From: Neisseria leonii | GTDB lineage: Bacteria; Pseudomonadota; Gammaproteobacteria; Burkholderiales; Neisseriaceae | DNA: 64,000 bases | Assembly: GCF_028776105.2 (NCBI RefSeq) | Contig: NZ_CP145606.1 | Coordinates: 1,674,001 to 1,738,000 of the forward strand | Direction of reading: 5' to 3' | In this document: positions 9,399 through 20,028 of the stretch, one piece after another | Layout: the number at the start of each line of letters is the position of its first letter | Numbering within the stretch: the stretch's first letter is position 1 | The notes under the pieces: generated by a model | What the model was told of the DNA's origin: nothing | Databases searched by the model: none | What the model saw: the letters and a program-made list of their open reading frames with translations, nothing else | Position numbers and translations under genes: made by a program

Positions 9399-9666
9399 GT
9401 CGTTTTCCTTTGTGAATGGTAAAACGGGCGGGTGTCGTGAGACGGTATCCGTCCCGATGCCCGTTTGGCCGGTGTCGGGGTTTTGCCGGATGAGTGGCAA
9501 TCCGCCCGTATGTGCAGAACGTAGGTCGGATTGTCCAATCCGACATGGCGGCCGGGTTTGGCCGCCTGTTTTGTCCGTTGTGGCTCTGTAAATCTAACTC
9601 TGCAAACCCGCTTCGCTCGTTTTAGCTTCGCAGAAACGGTGCGGTGCACCGTTTTCAGACGGCCTG
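9399..9666. repeat. Repeat-rich intergenic region between murA and purD
   Basis: Contains one palindromic unit GTAGGTCGGATTGTCCAATC followed by CGAC (9521-9544), two degenerate copies of the GCTTCGCAGAAAC element near 9590-9640, and an AACGGTGC/GCACCGTT hairpin running into a DUS at 9655. The hairpin and DUS probably terminate murA. No gene is visible. Confidence 0.6.
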
Positions 9667-11192
<1,526 letters not shown>

Positions 11193-11411
11193 GGCAGTGT
11201 CCTTTGGCTCTCGGGCCGTCTGAAACGGGGCAGGGCTTCTGCGCGGCGGAAACGGGTGCGTGAAGCGGATTTTGTACCGTTCGGGGACGCGTGTTGCTGC
11301 GGAACGGGAAACGGCTGCGGTGCGTTTCAGACGGCCTTGCGGCATGGTCGGAATAAACGCGCATTATAAACGTTTTTTGTCCGTAATGGCGCGGCGGCGG
11401 TGCCGATGGGT

Positions 11412-11417
11412 TATAAT
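11412..11417 (+). promoter_or_regulatory. Candidate -10 box for ftsEX
   Basis: TATAAT lies 49 bases before the ftsE start. No clear -35 is present at the right spacing, so this is only a candidate. Confidence 0.35.
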
Positions 11418-11466
11418 TGTTTTTCATTGACGACCGACAGGCGCGGGTGCGCCGCAGCGAGACTTC

Positions 11467-12120
11467 ATGATTCGTTTCGAACAAGTTTCCAAAATTTATC
11501 CCGGCGGTTTTGCCGCCGTGAAAAAACTCAGTTTCCGCATCGAAAAAGGCGAGATGATTTTTGTCGCCGGCCATTCGGGGGCGGGCAAATCCACGGTGCT
11601 CAAGCTGATTGCGGGCATGACCAAGCCCACCGAGGGCAAAGTGTGGCTGAACAGTCAGGATTTGGGGCAGTTGTCCGACAATCAGTTGGGCTATCTGCGC
11701 CAGCACATCGGGATTGTGTTTCAAGACCATAAAATCCTGTTCGACCGCAGTGTGCTGGAAAATGTACTGCTGCCGCTGCGCATTATCGGCTACGATGCCA
11801 GACAGGCCGACAGGCGGGCGCGGATTGCCATTGAGAAAGTGGGTTTGAAAGGGCGCGAAAACGCCGATCCGGTGACGCTCTCGGGCGGCGAGCAGCAGCG
11901 GCTGTGCATCGCCCGCGCGGTAGTGCACCAGCCCAGCCTGCTGATTGCCGACGAGCCTTCGGCCAATCTCGACCGCGCCTATGCGCTGGATATTATGGAA
12001 TTGTTCAAAACGTTTCACGAAGCGGGGACGACGGTGATTGTGGCCGCGCACGATGAAACCCTGATGGCCGATTACGGCCACCGTATTTTACGTTTGCAGG
12101 AAGGCAGGTTTGCCGCATGA
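11467..12120 (+). CDS. ftsE: Cell division ATP-binding protein FtsE
   Basis: ATPase of the FtsEX complex, an ABC-type machine that drives septal peptidoglycan hydrolase activation from the cytoplasmic side. The 217 residues hold Walker [10 protein letters not shown] (about residues 36-44), Q-loop [10 protein letters not shown], signature LSGGEQQR and Walker B LLIADEP. The length equals the family norm. The stop overlaps the ftsX start in an ATGA, indicating translational coupling. Confidence 0.95.
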   Translation: MIRFEQVSKIYPGGFAAVKKLSFRIEKGEMIFVAGHSGAGKSTVLKLIAGMTKPTEGKVWLNSQDLGQLSDNQLGYLRQHIGIVFQDHKILFDRSVLENVLLPLRIIGYDARQADRRARIAIEKVGLKGRENADPVTLSGGEQQRLCIARAVVHQPSLLIADEPSANLDRAYALDIMELFKTFHEAGTTVIVAAHDETLMADYGHRILRLQEGRFAA

Positions 12121-13031
12121 ATGCTTATCTGAGATTGCATTTGGACGCGGCGAAAAATGCCGTCCGCCATTGGCTGCGCCAGCCGGTGGCCGCACTGCTG
12201 ATTCTGGCGATGCTCGCGGTGGCGATGATGCTGCCGCTGGCACTGTATCTGGGGGTGCAGAGCAGTCAGGCGGTATTGGGGCGGCTCAATGAGTCGCCGC
12301 AGATGACGCTGTATATGGAAAGCAGTGCCGACGAGGTGGACGGCCGCGCCGTGGCCGCACTGTTGGAGGCGGACGGCCGCATTGCCGCGCAGCGGTTTGT
12401 CGGCAAGGCCGAGGGCTTGGCGGAATTGCAGCAGAGTATGGACGGACAGGATTGGGTATCGGTTTTGGACGATAATCCGCTGCCCGATGTGTTTGTCGTC
12501 AGCCCCAAGGATAATCTTGCGCCCGATGAAATGCAGGCGTTGCAGGTGCATCTGGCACAGCTGCCGATGGTGGAAAGTGTCAGGCTGGATACCGAATGGA
12601 TGCAGACGCTGTACCAAATCAATGATTTGGTGAAAAAGATATTGTGGTTTCTCGCCCTGACTTTGAGTATGGCCTTTGTGCTGGTGGCGCACAATACGAT
12701 CCGTTTGCAGATTTTGAGCCGCAAAGAAGAAATCGAAATTACCAAGCTGCTGGGTGCGCCCGCATCGTTTATCCGCCGCCCTTTTCTCTATCAGGCCGCG
12801 TGGCAGAGTCTGGCCGCGGCGGGGGTAAGCCTGCTGCTGTGCGGCTGGCTGGTGCGCGCCACACGCCCTTTGGTGGCGCAGATTTTCCAGCCCTACGGCC
12901 TCAATCTCCAATGGCGTTTTTTCACGTTCGGCGAGACGGTGCTGGTGTTGCTGGTGGTGGCCGGGCTGGGCATCGGCGGCGCATGGCTGGCCGCGCAGCA
13001 GCATTTGTTGAGTTTTAAGGCGAAGAAGTAA
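12117..13031 (+). CDS. ftsX: Cell division permease FtsX
   Basis: Membrane partner of FtsE; 304 residues. A basic cytoplasmic N-terminus precedes TM1 (about residues 24-45). A periplasmic domain of about 120 residues follows, then three more hydrophobic segments near residues 175-195, 225-245 and 275-295. The four-helix layout and the cytoplasmic stretch NTIRLQILSRKEEIEITKLL between TM2 and TM3 are characteristic of FtsX. The start codon overlaps the ftsE stop. A DUS hairpin terminator ends the two-gene operon. Confidence 0.94.
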   Translation: MNAYLRLHLDAAKNAVRHWLRQPVAALLILAMLAVAMMLPLALYLGVQSSQAVLGRLNESPQMTLYMESSADEVDGRAVAALLEADGRIAAQRFVGKAEGLAELQQSMDGQDWVSVLDDNPLPDVFVVSPKDNLAPDEMQALQVHLAQLPMVESVRLDTEWMQTLYQINDLVKKILWFLALTLSMAFVLVAHNTIRLQILSRKEEIEITKLLGAPASFIRRPFLYQAAWQSLAAAGVSLLLCGWLVRATRPLVAQIFQPYGLNLQWRFFTFGETVLVLLVVAGLGIGGAWLAAQQHLLSFKAKK

Positions 13032-13035
13032 ATCA

Positions 13036-13075
13036 AAGGCCGTCTGAAACGGCGCGCAAGCGTTTCAGACGGCCT
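13036..13075 (+). terminator. DUS-pair terminator after ftsX
   Basis: AGGCCGTCTGAAACG and CGTTTCAGACGGCCT are separated by a short loop, forming a 15-bp stem. Confidence 0.75.
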
Positions 13076-13099
13076 GTTTGACCGGAAAGGCACAAACCT

Positions 13100-13654
13100 A
13101 TGCAGAACCCGAACCATTTGTGCTGGCTGGATATGGAAATGACCGGCCTGAACCCCGAGACCGACCGCATCATTGAAGTGGCGGTGGTGATCACCGATGC
13201 CGATCTGAACGTTGTGGCACAGTCGGAAGTATTCGCGATTCATCAGAGCGATGCCGTGCTGGACGCGATGGATGAATGGTGCACCGCCACCCACGGGCGC
13301 ACCGGCCTGACCGAACGCGTACGCCGGTCGTCCTATACCGAAGCCGAAGTCGAGCAGAAACTGCTGGATTTCCTTGCCCTCTGGCTGCCGCCGCAGGCCA
13401 GCCCGCTGTGCGGCAACAGCGTCCATCAGGACCGCCGTTTTATGGTGAAATATATGCCGCGTCTGGCCGACTATTTCCACTACCGCAATCTTGATGTGTC
13501 CACGCTGAAAGAATTGGCGCGCCGCTGGCATCCGGCTGTGGCAAAAAGCGTGGCCAAACGCGGTGCGCATCAGGCATTGGACGATATTCTCGAAAGCATC
13601 GAAGAATTGCGCCACTACCGCGAACATTTCCTGAAACTGCCTGAGCATAGCTGA
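13100..13654 (+). CDS. orn: Oligoribonuclease
   Basis: A 184-residue DEDDh 3'-5' exonuclease that degrades RNA fragments of two to five nucleotides, the last step of RNA decay and of pGpG clearance. The motif LDMEMTGL near residue 10 gives the first Asp and Glu, HQDRRFM gives the second Asp, and GAHQALDDI near the end gives the catalytic His and last Asp. The length is typical. AAAGGCACAAACCT precedes the ATG with a modest ribosome-binding site. pgpA follows seven bases later. Confidence 0.95.
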   Translation: MQNPNHLCWLDMEMTGLNPETDRIIEVAVVITDADLNVVAQSEVFAIHQSDAVLDAMDEWCTATHGRTGLTERVRRSSYTEAEVEQKLLDFLALWLPPQASPLCGNSVHQDRRFMVKYMPRLADYFHYRNLDVSTLKELARRWHPAVAKSVAKRGAHQALDDILESIEELRHYREHFLKLPEHS

Positions 13655-13660
13655 ACCGTC

Positions 13661-14206
13661 ATGAACCCGGCCAAACCCGATATCCGCCGTGCCAATGCCT
13701 GCCCGCCCTGTCCTGCCGGTGCGTCGGCGGCCGACCGCTGCATTTATTGGCTGGGGGTGGGTTTAGGTTCGGGGCTGCCTGCACGTGCGCCGGGCACATG
13801 GGGCAGTTTGGGCGGACTGCTGGCCGCCCTGCCGCTGGTGCTGTGGGGGTTTTGGCCGTTGCTGGCCGCCACCGTTGCCGCCTGCGCCGTCGGCAGCTAT
13901 ATCTGCGGGCGCACCGCCGAGCTGATGCGCCGGCATGACGACCCGCATATCGTCTGGGACGAATGGGCCGGACAATGGATCGCCCTGTTGCCCGCCGCTT
14001 ATCTGTACAGCGTCCGCGCCGAACAGACAGTGGGTTTGATACTTGCGGCCTTTGTACTTTTCCGCCTGTTCGATGTGCTCAAACCGCCGCCGATCCGCTG
14101 GGCAGACCGGCACGTCAGCGGCGGTTTCGGTATTCTGCTGGACGATATTCTGGCCGGGTTGATGAGTGTGGGCGTCATCGGGCTGTACCTGCTGTTCGGC
14201 GGATAA
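13661..14206 (+). CDS. pgpA: Phosphatidylglycerophosphatase A
   Basis: Membrane-bound phosphatase that converts phosphatidylglycerol phosphate to phosphatidylglycerol. The 181-residue protein shows the conserved N-terminal GLPARAPGTWGSLGG motif (about residues 35-49), the acidic motif DEWAGQW near residue 103, and FRLFDVLKPPPIRWADR near residue 132, all family hallmarks. Several hydrophobic segments agree with a polytopic inner-membrane protein. It follows orn closely and is probably cotranscribed. A perfect DUS palindrome terminates it 30 bases downstream. Confidence 0.92.
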   Translation: MNPAKPDIRRANACPPCPAGASAADRCIYWLGVGLGSGLPARAPGTWGSLGGLLAALPLVLWGFWPLLAATVAACAVGSYICGRTAELMRRHDDPHIVWDEWAGQWIALLPAAYLYSVRAEQTVGLILAAFVLFRLFDVLKPPPIRWADRHVSGGFGILLDDILAGLMSVGVIGLYLLFGG

Positions 14207-14234
14207 ATATCGACAGCCGCAGGGTTACGGATCC

Positions 14235-14265
14235 AAGGCCGTCTGAATATTCAGACGGCCTTTTT
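14235..14265 (+). terminator. DUS palindrome terminator after pgpA
   Basis: AAGGCCGTCTGAATATTCAG is the first part of a perfect palindrome completed by ACGGCCTT and followed by a T-run. Confidence 0.85.
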
Positions 14266-14985
14266 GATTTTGATAACGGGGCTGTCGTGATTGTCGGGTC
14301 GGCAGTCAAACCGAATCCGCGGGCAGTTACGAGATGCGGAAGCCAGCGGGTTGTGCCGTCTGTGAAGCAGAGGGACAGGTGTGGTGTTTCAAAAGGTGGT
14401 TTTACTGGACAATGTGTCGATACTGTCGGCCATGCCGGTCAATCTTTTTCATCTTTATCTCTGGTTGGGTGCGGCGGATTCGGGGTGCGGTTCGCCGCAT
14501 CGGCAGTGCGCCGATTCTTCGAGAATGCGCCGCCATTTCTGCCGTACAGGTTGGTCGAGCAGACAGTGTCCTTTCCGCAAAAACGGGTAGGCGTTTGCTG
14601 CCCCAATGATGTGATGTACACCGTTACCCGGTTACGGGAAAGCTTGGCGGAGCCGCATGGGCAGCAGACGGTTATCGAATTGGTTTGGCAGCGGCAGTCG
14701 TGCGCGGCGGGCAAGCTGTTATGTTTTTCTATCCGGCCGCCTGTATGATCTTCCCAAACCGCCTGCCGCGCAACATGGGGCGGGAATGGTTCTGATCAGC
14801 CGTCGCGGGTGCGTTGCAGATGTGTTTGGGCGATCAATGCTTTCAGACGGCATCAGGCATTAGACGGAAATATGCCGTTCCGCCGACAGGTTGATCGGTA
14901 TGGCCGGAGGCCAAGGGCATAGTGATACGGCGAAACCGTTTGACGGCGGCCAAAGCGTGTCGGGTATGGATAACCGGCACGCTTT
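14266..14985. other. 720-base stretch with no supported gene
   Basis: Open frames exist on both strands (for example 14334-14609 forward and 14439-14714 reverse), but none has a recognisable domain, a ribosome-binding site or codon use like the neighbours. They are unusually rich in Cys and Arg, as random frames of GC-rich DNA tend to be. A DUS copy (TTTCAGACGGCAT) lies near 14840. The stretch may be a decayed gene; I cannot identify it. Confidence 0.4.
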
Positions 14986-17781
14986 TTATTTTGTCAGATT
15001 GTCCCACTCTTTCATCAGCCGTTTGACCGACACGGGATAGGGTGTTTTCAATTCCTGTGCGAACAGCGACACGCGCAGTTCTTCCAGCTGCCATGAAAAT
15101 GCGGCCAGGCCGTCTGAAACGGGCAGGTTTTGCCGGGTCAGGCTGTCGGTTTTTTCCGCCAGCATTGTTTCCAATGCCTGAATATCGGCTTCGCGCGCCG
15201 CGTCGCGGGCGGGGTTGCCGCTGTATTTTTCCATGCGCAGGGTCATGGCTTTGAGGTACACGCTCAGGCGCGGCCATTGCGGCCACGGGGTGCGCGCGGC
15301 GAAACCGGCCGATAACAGGTTTTGCATACGCCCGCGCAGCAGGGGGGCGAGCGGGTGGCGGCCGTTGGCGAGTTTGCCGTTCAGTTCGGTGTAGGCGGCG
15401 GCTGTTTCCTGTATATAGCGGCTGACGGCTTCTTTAACGGCGGGCAGGCGGCTGCGGGCGCGTTTGATTTGTTCTTTAAACGCTTTTTCGCTGCGCGGCA
15501 GTTCGTCGTCGCCGATAAAGGCGCGGTCGCACACGGCGGCGGTCAAGTCGTCGCGCAGGGTGTCGGCGGGAATGTGTTTGAGCAGCATGGCCGCCTGGGT
15601 GAAGCCTTGGATGCCTTTGTTTAAATCTTTCATATGCTCTTTAAGCTGCAAGGCCATCAGGGCAATCACGCCTTGGCGGTGTGCATCAGCAGCGGCCTCG
15701 GGTGTATCGAACAGGCGCAGGGCGATACTGCCGTTTTTTTCTTTTTTCAGCCCCAAAAAGCCGGTGAGCTGCTGTTTGCCGCGGGCGAATTTGATGGATT
15801 CGGGCAGCGTGCCGATGTCCCACGCGGTCAGATTGTCGCGCTCGAATTCTTGGGTGTTGTCGCGGAAGGTAACGGCCGCAGCCTGTCCCAGCTCGCGCTG
15901 CAGTTGTGCCAAGTCGCGCCCCATGCCCAGTTCCTGCCCGCCGTCGTCTGCCACGCGCAGGTTGAAATAGCAGTGTTCGGGCAGTTTGAACGCCGCCCAG
16001 CCGTCTGAGTCGATTTGTCCGAGCAGGCGCATATCGCCCGCGCTTTTGGCGATAAAGTGTGCCAGCTGCGGAATGATGGGGGCCTGGCGGTCGGGTTCGC
16101 TTTCGAGAAAACGGGTAACAAATTCGGGTACGGGCACGCACACGCGGCGGATTTGTTTGGGCAGGGCTTTAATCAGCAGCTGGATTTTTTCGCGCAGCAT
16201 ACCGGGTACCAGCCATTCCAGCGCGGGGGCGGACAGGCGGTTGAGTACGGTAAGCGGCACAGTGAGAGTAACGCCGTCGAGCGGGTGGTGCGGCTCGAAG
16301 CGGTAGCTCAGTTTGAACTTGCCGTCGGCGGTTTTGTAGAACGGCGGGAACTGCTCTTCGGTAATGTGCGCGGCGGCGTGCTGCATCAGGTCGTCGCGGG
16401 TCAGGAACAGCAGGCGCGGGTTGTCGCGTTCGGCGGTTTTGAGCCAGCTTTGGAAGGTGCGGATATCGGCCAGCGGTTTGGCGTTTTCAGACGGCCGTTT
16501 GGTAGTAGGTGTAGGCCGGATACTCGTATCCGACAAGGTGTTTGATGAAGCTGGTTTGTCGGATTCAAGAATCCGACCTACATTTTCAGACGGCATATAA
16601 AATTCGGGCAGACTTTGATGATAAAAATCAAACAAAGCCTCTTCGTCTACCAGCACGTCCTGCCGCCGCGATTTGTGTTCCAACTCGCCGACTTCTTGAA
16701 TCAGTTTTTGATTGTGGACGAAAAAATCCGCTTTCAAATCGCATTCCTGCGCTACCAGTGCGCTGCGGATAAAGATTTCGCGCGCTTCTTCGGGCGCGAT
16801 GCGGCCGTAGGCGACGGGGCGGCGCGGCAGCACGGTCAGGCCGTAAAGCGTGACCCGTTCGGCGGCCACCACTTCGCCGCGCTTCTGCTCCCAATGCGGC
16901 TCGAAGTAATGGTAGCGCACCAAATGCGGTGCTTCCTGCTCGATCCATTCGGGTTGGATTTCCGCCACATCGCGCGCGTACAGCCGCGTGGTTTCCACCA
17001 ATTCCGCCGCCATCACCCATTTAGGCTTGGATTTGAACAAAGCGGAAGTCGGAAACAGATGAAAGTGCGCCCCGCGTGCGCCGGTGTAGTCGCGGCCGTC
17101 GGGCGACTTCATACCGACGTTGGCGATTAAGCCCGTGAGCAGCGCGCGGTGGATTTGTTCGTAGCCCGCTTCTTTGGCGGCGCGGATTCGGCTGCGGTGT
17201 GCTTTTTTATCCAACTGTTTCTGTTTGAGTTTGGCGGACAAATCTTGGTCGCCTTGGTTTTCAGACGGCCTTAACTGCGCCTGTTCGGGCGGCCGTCTGA
17301 ATACCTGCTCTTTGCTGGTCAAACCCATTTCAATGGCGATTTCGGCCAATTGGCGGTGCAGCTCGCGCCATTCGCGCATCCGCAGGTGCGATAAGAAATA
17401 TTGGTGGCACCACTGCACCAACTGTTTGTTCGACAAGCCTTTATCGCGCTCGCGCTGGAAGCTGTCCCAAATATTCAGATAGGCCAGAAAGTCGGACTGC
17501 TTGTCGGTAAACCGCTCATGCGCCTTGGCAGCCGCTTCGCGCGCTTCGAGCGGCCGCTCGCGCGGGTCTTGAATGGAGAGGGCGGAAGCAATCACCAAGA
17601 TTTCCGCCATACAGTCGTGCTTTTTCGCCGCCAACAAAATGCGCGCGATTTTCGGATCAATGGGCAACCGCGCCATTTGCTCGCCGAGTTTGGTTAGGCG
17701 GTAGCGGGGTTTGACGGGTGTTTTCAGGCTGCCTGAAAGATTTTCAGACGGCATATTCGTATGGCTTTTCATGTTTTGCAT
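14986..17781 (-). CDS. hrpA: HrpA RNA helicase, C-terminal fragment of a split gene
   Basis: About 900 C-terminal residues of the DEAH-box RNA helicase HrpA. It starts in the winged-helix/ratchet region (YRLTKLGEQMARLPIDPKIA) and continues through the oligonucleotide-binding fold and the long DUF3418 C-terminal domain. The helicase core lies separately at 20029-21426, beyond the restriction-modification cassette. The frame opens at an ATG at 17781 but lacks a good ribosome-binding site, and the first 25 residues are not HrpA-like. They come from repeat and uptake-sequence DNA. Two more neisserial insertions sit in frame: a DUS pair near 17270-17300 and a 113-base repeat at 16484-16596. Expression as a separate protein is doubtful; most likely this is half of a disrupted gene. 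Confidence 0.85.
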   Translation of the reverse strand: MQNMKSHTNMPSENLSGSLKTPVKPRYRLTKLGEQMARLPIDPKIARILLAAKKHDCMAEILVIASALSIQDPRERPLEAREAAAKAHERFTDKQSDFLAYLNIWDSFQRERDKGLSNKQLVQWCHQYFLSHLRMREWRELHRQLAEIAIEMGLTSKEQVFRRPPEQAQLRPSENQGDQDLSAKLKQKQLDKKAHRSRIRAAKEAGYEQIHRALLTGLIANVGMKSPDGRDYTGARGAHFHLFPTSALFKSKPKWVMAAELVETTRLYARDVAEIQPEWIEQEAPHLVRYHYFEPHWEQKRGEVVAAERVTLYGLTVLPRRPVAYGRIAPEEAREIFIRSALVAQECDLKADFFVHNQKLIQEVGELEHKSRRQDVLVDEEALFDFYHQSLPEFYMPSENVGRILESDKPASSNTLSDTSIRPTPTTKRPSENAKPLADIRTFQSWLKTAERDNPRLLFLTRDDLMQHAAAHITEEQFPPFYKTADGKFKLSYRFEPHHPLDGVTLTVPLTVLNRLSAPALEWLVPGMLREKIQLLIKALPKQIRRVCVPVPEFVTRFLESEPDRQAPIIPQLAHFIAKSAGDMRLLGQIDSDGWAAFKLPEHCYFNLRVADDGGQELGMGRDLAQLQRELGQAAAVTFRDNTQEFERDNLTAWDIGTLPESIKFARGKQQLTGFLGLKKEKNGSIALRLFDTPEAAADAHRQGVIALMALQLKEHMKDLNKGIQGFTQAAMLLKHIPADTLRDDLTAAVCDRAFIGDDELPRSEKAFKEQIKRARSRLPAVKEAVSRYIQETAAAYTELNGKLANGRHPLAPLLRGRMQNLLSAGFAARTPWPQWPRLSVYLKAMTLRMEKYSGNPARDAAREADIQALETMLAEKTDSLTRQNLPVSDGLAAFSWQLEELRVSLFAQELKTPYPVSVKRLMKEWDNLTK
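16484..16596. repeat. Repeat inserted in frame in the hrpA fragment
   Basis: Two copies of the palindromic GTAGG(T/C)CGGAT-type repeat (16511-16534 and 16558-16581) face each other and are bounded by a near-DUS at 16486 and a TTCAGACGGCAT at 16585. The frame stays open through it, adding residues such as RPSENA and MPSENVGRILESD that are not HrpA sequence. Confidence 0.7.
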
Positions 17782-17906
17782 AACGGATTCGTAGGTCGGG
17801 CATTTATGCTATCCTAAATTTAGCCTTGAACGTTTTCCAGCATTTGAGTTTTTTCAGCAGAGTTTCGAATTTTGATAGAGGGAGTTTGCAAGCTACTTTT
17901 TACGTG

Positions 17907-18641
17907 TCATTTTTTGACTTGGTATTTAGATTCAATTTCGTGCCATCGGGGGATGGAAAGAGTTTTACCATAATGTTTTTTATAAGATTCTAAAAACTGA
18001 CGTTTCCATGATGCAGCATTGTGTCGAGTGGCGGGGTTCTGATACACAGTTTCTTCGATGGCGGATATAAAATCTTCTAGACAGTCAAACATAGGGATAT
18101 TCCCTTTTTTGACACTGTACCAGACACCTGGTCTTATTTTATGTACGATTCCTTTCTTCACTTGCAGATTAATCGGCCAGCCGTCCATTCTACGAGTAAT
18201 TTGCCACACTTTCTTTAACCATAAATCTTTAATGGTAACCGTACCGTTTTCGATATTCATATCATAACCAAATATCAGATAATCTACATCCAACATATAG
18301 GGTTTTCGGATAATTTCATCCGAATACATTTTAAAGTCGGCAATATCAAAACCAGGGCTGGCATTTCGGTTAAATGCCTTTACTTCCAATAAATTATACT
18401 TATGATCTTTTTTATTAAGGAAAAAATCAGGCGGCATTTGTGTATTGGTGGAAACATCAAACTCAATTTCTCTTGCTTCCAGCCATCCGCCAAGCCATTC
18501 TTGAATAATATTGCCAACCACATCTTTTTGTTTGACAACAATATCTACATCGCCCAAAAAGAACCTGATTTGCCCATTTAGTTTTAAAATCTGGTCGTCA
18601 GTAATCAGTTTGTTAAAGATTTGTTCCGATGTAAGACGCAT
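17907..18641 (-). CDS. Type II restriction endonuclease, NgoBV/NlaIV family
   Basis: A 244-residue protein encoded 18 bases downstream of a cytosine methyltransferase. The segment MPPDFFLNKKDHKYNLLEVK (residues 69-88) contains PD at 71-72 and EVK at 86-88, the PD-(D/E)xK nuclease signature. Size and partner fit the NgoBV/NlaIV endonuclease family, which cuts GGNNCC; that specificity is inferred from resemblance and was not tested. TAAGGAG lies about nine bases before the ATG, a strong site unlike that of the methyltransferase. Base composition is much more AT-rich than the genome, so the gene was probably acquired. No stop or frameshift is visible, so it may be active. Confidence 0.82.
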   Translation of the reverse strand: MRLTSEQIFNKLITDDQILKLNGQIRFFLGDVDIVVKQKDVVGNIIQEWLGGWLEAREIEFDVSTNTQMPPDFFLNKKDHKYNLLEVKAFNRNASPGFDIADFKMYSDEIIRKPYMLDVDYLIFGYDMNIENGTVTIKDLWLKKVWQITRRMDGWPINLQVKKGIVHKIRPGVWYSVKKGNIPMFDCLEDFISAIEETVYQNPATRHNAASWKRQFLESYKKHYGKTLSIPRWHEIESKYQVKK

Positions 18642-18659
18642 ATATCTATCTCCTTATTT

Positions 18660-19931
18660 TTAAATAACATGTAATAGTTTTTCCGATACAGCTTCAATAA
18701 CGGGGACAACAACAGTATTTCCCAATAAGTCAAAACCGTCTTTTTTGGAAACATCAAATAAATAATCATCGGGATAGCCGAATAACCTCAACCCCTCCCT
18801 TATGGTAAGTGTACGCAAGCCATCGTTATCAACAACGAAAAGATGTTCCATATCCATTGCAACCAAGGTCGGGGCAATGTCTTCTGGGTCTAAAATTTTA
18901 TTGATTTCAAACGATTTTTTTCCTGTGACAATATTGTATCCCTTGGGCAAGGTTTCATCTTTTACACGTAATCCACCAATTTTTTGCTTGGGATGCTCAA
19001 AAGACAGATAGCCTTTTTCGGTCAGGCTGCTTAAAAGGGTTTGCAGTTCAGGATGAGGATAAAAGGTGGCAATTTGATTTTTCGTCAAAGGCATCCCATC
19101 CATCCATTCGATACCGATTTCCCCTGCCCATTTCTTTTTCCGTCTTTCCTTTAATAGGCAGTTCAACAATGCTTTTTCGTCATCCGAAACTGGACCTTTC
19201 AATTCTATGTCCCAGCTATGGATATTGTTTGCCCCGCCGCGCTTGTCTTTTACGGATTTTCCATACAGCTTTTTTACGGGATATTTAGCCAGTATTTTCT
19301 TGATAAAAGGGCTGTTTTGAGTCGGCAGTCCCGTTTCCAAAATATTTTTCAACTTGATGTCGGACTTTCGGAAAAAGGAAAAATCAGGTTGGGTTTTCAG
19401 GCTGCCTGCTAAATAAATCCGTTTTCGATTTTGCGGAACGCCGAAGTCTTTTGCATTCAGTACTTTCCATGAAACATGGTAGCCCAGTGCATTTAAGGTT
19501 TCCAAAATCACAGAAAGAGTTCTGCCGATTGGTTGCTTCGGGTCTTGTCTGTCGTGGGTTACTAACCCTTCGACATTTTCCAAAATAAACCCTTTTGGTT
19601 TTTTCGCTTCCAAAATCCGTGCCACATCAAAAAATAGTGTGCCTCTAGTATCTTCAAAGCCAAGCCTTTTTCCAGCAAACGAAAATGCCTGACATGGGAA
19701 ACCTGCCAGCAAAACGTCAAATTCGGGAATATCGTCTGCGTGGATTGCTGTAATGTCGCCGTGTTGAATTTCATCAGGGTAATTCTGTTTTAAGACGGTT
19801 AGGGCGGCAGGTTTGATTTCGGATGTGAAAACACACTCCGCAGAAAGTCCTTGTTTCAGGCAGGCGGCTTCAAAGCCTTTCCTGATTCCGCTCATTCCGG
19901 AAAATAAATCAATGAATTTAATATGTTGCAT
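18660..19931 (-). CDS. DNA (cytosine-5)-methyltransferase, NgoBV/NlaIV-like
   Basis: A 423-residue C5-cytosine methyltransferase that should protect host DNA from the adjacent endonuclease. It has the ordered C5 motifs: motif I DLFSGMSGIRKGF (residues 8-20), motif IV GFPCQAFSFAG with catalytic Cys80, motif VI ILENVEGL, motif VIII QNRKRIYLAG and motif X GNTVVVPV near the end. The target-recognition region lies between VIII and X. I chose the ATG at 19931 (MQHIKFIDLF); the longer open frame upstream is hrpA-derived and AT-rich junction DNA. The ribosome-binding site is weak (ACAAGAAA). The overall sequence resembles methylases for GGNNCC as I recall them. Confidence 0.88.
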   Translation of the reverse strand: MQHIKFIDLFSGMSGIRKGFEAACLKQGLSAECVFTSEIKPAALTVLKQNYPDEIQHGDITAIHADDIPEFDVLLAGFPCQAFSFAGKRLGFEDTRGTLFFDVARILEAKKPKGFILENVEGLVTHDRQDPKQPIGRTLSVILETLNALGYHVSWKVLNAKDFGVPQNRKRIYLAGSLKTQPDFSFFRKSDIKLKNILETGLPTQNSPFIKKILAKYPVKKLYGKSVKDKRGGANNIHSWDIELKGPVSDDEKALLNCLLKERRKKKWAGEIGIEWMDGMPLTKNQIATFYPHPELQTLLSSLTEKGYLSFEHPKQKIGGLRVKDETLPKGYNIVTGKKSFEINKILDPEDIAPTLVAMDMEHLFVVDNDGLRTLTIREGLRLFGYPDDYLFDVSKKDGFDLLGNTVVVPVIEAVSEKLLHVI

Positions 19932-20028
19932 TTTCTTGTAAAATATTCGATAGACAGAAAAATTATTGCACCACTTGAAATATTTCAAATTGCAATCGGT
20001 AAATATGACGACCATTATTTTATCGTTT

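Larger units (their letters stand above)
17782..20028 (-). other. Type II restriction-modification cassette inserted in hrpA
   Basis: The DNA between the two hrpA fragments is visibly more AT-rich than the flanks and holds only the endonuclease and methyltransferase genes, both reading in the hrpA direction. The upstream hrpA piece ends in GAGGCCGTCTGA, and the downstream piece resumes at ATGCCGTCTGAAAA. Both junctions therefore lie at DNA uptake sequences. I see no integrase, transposase or target-site duplication. Confidence 0.8.

Noticed and set aside
14334..14714. Short open frames after pgpA on both strands as possible genes
   Set aside because: No start signals, domains or codon bias; the two strands give equally good or poor frames.
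17782..20028. Cassette considered as a transposon or prophage remnant
   Set aside because: There is no integrase, transposase, terminal inverted repeat or target duplication, and both edges are uptake sequences.
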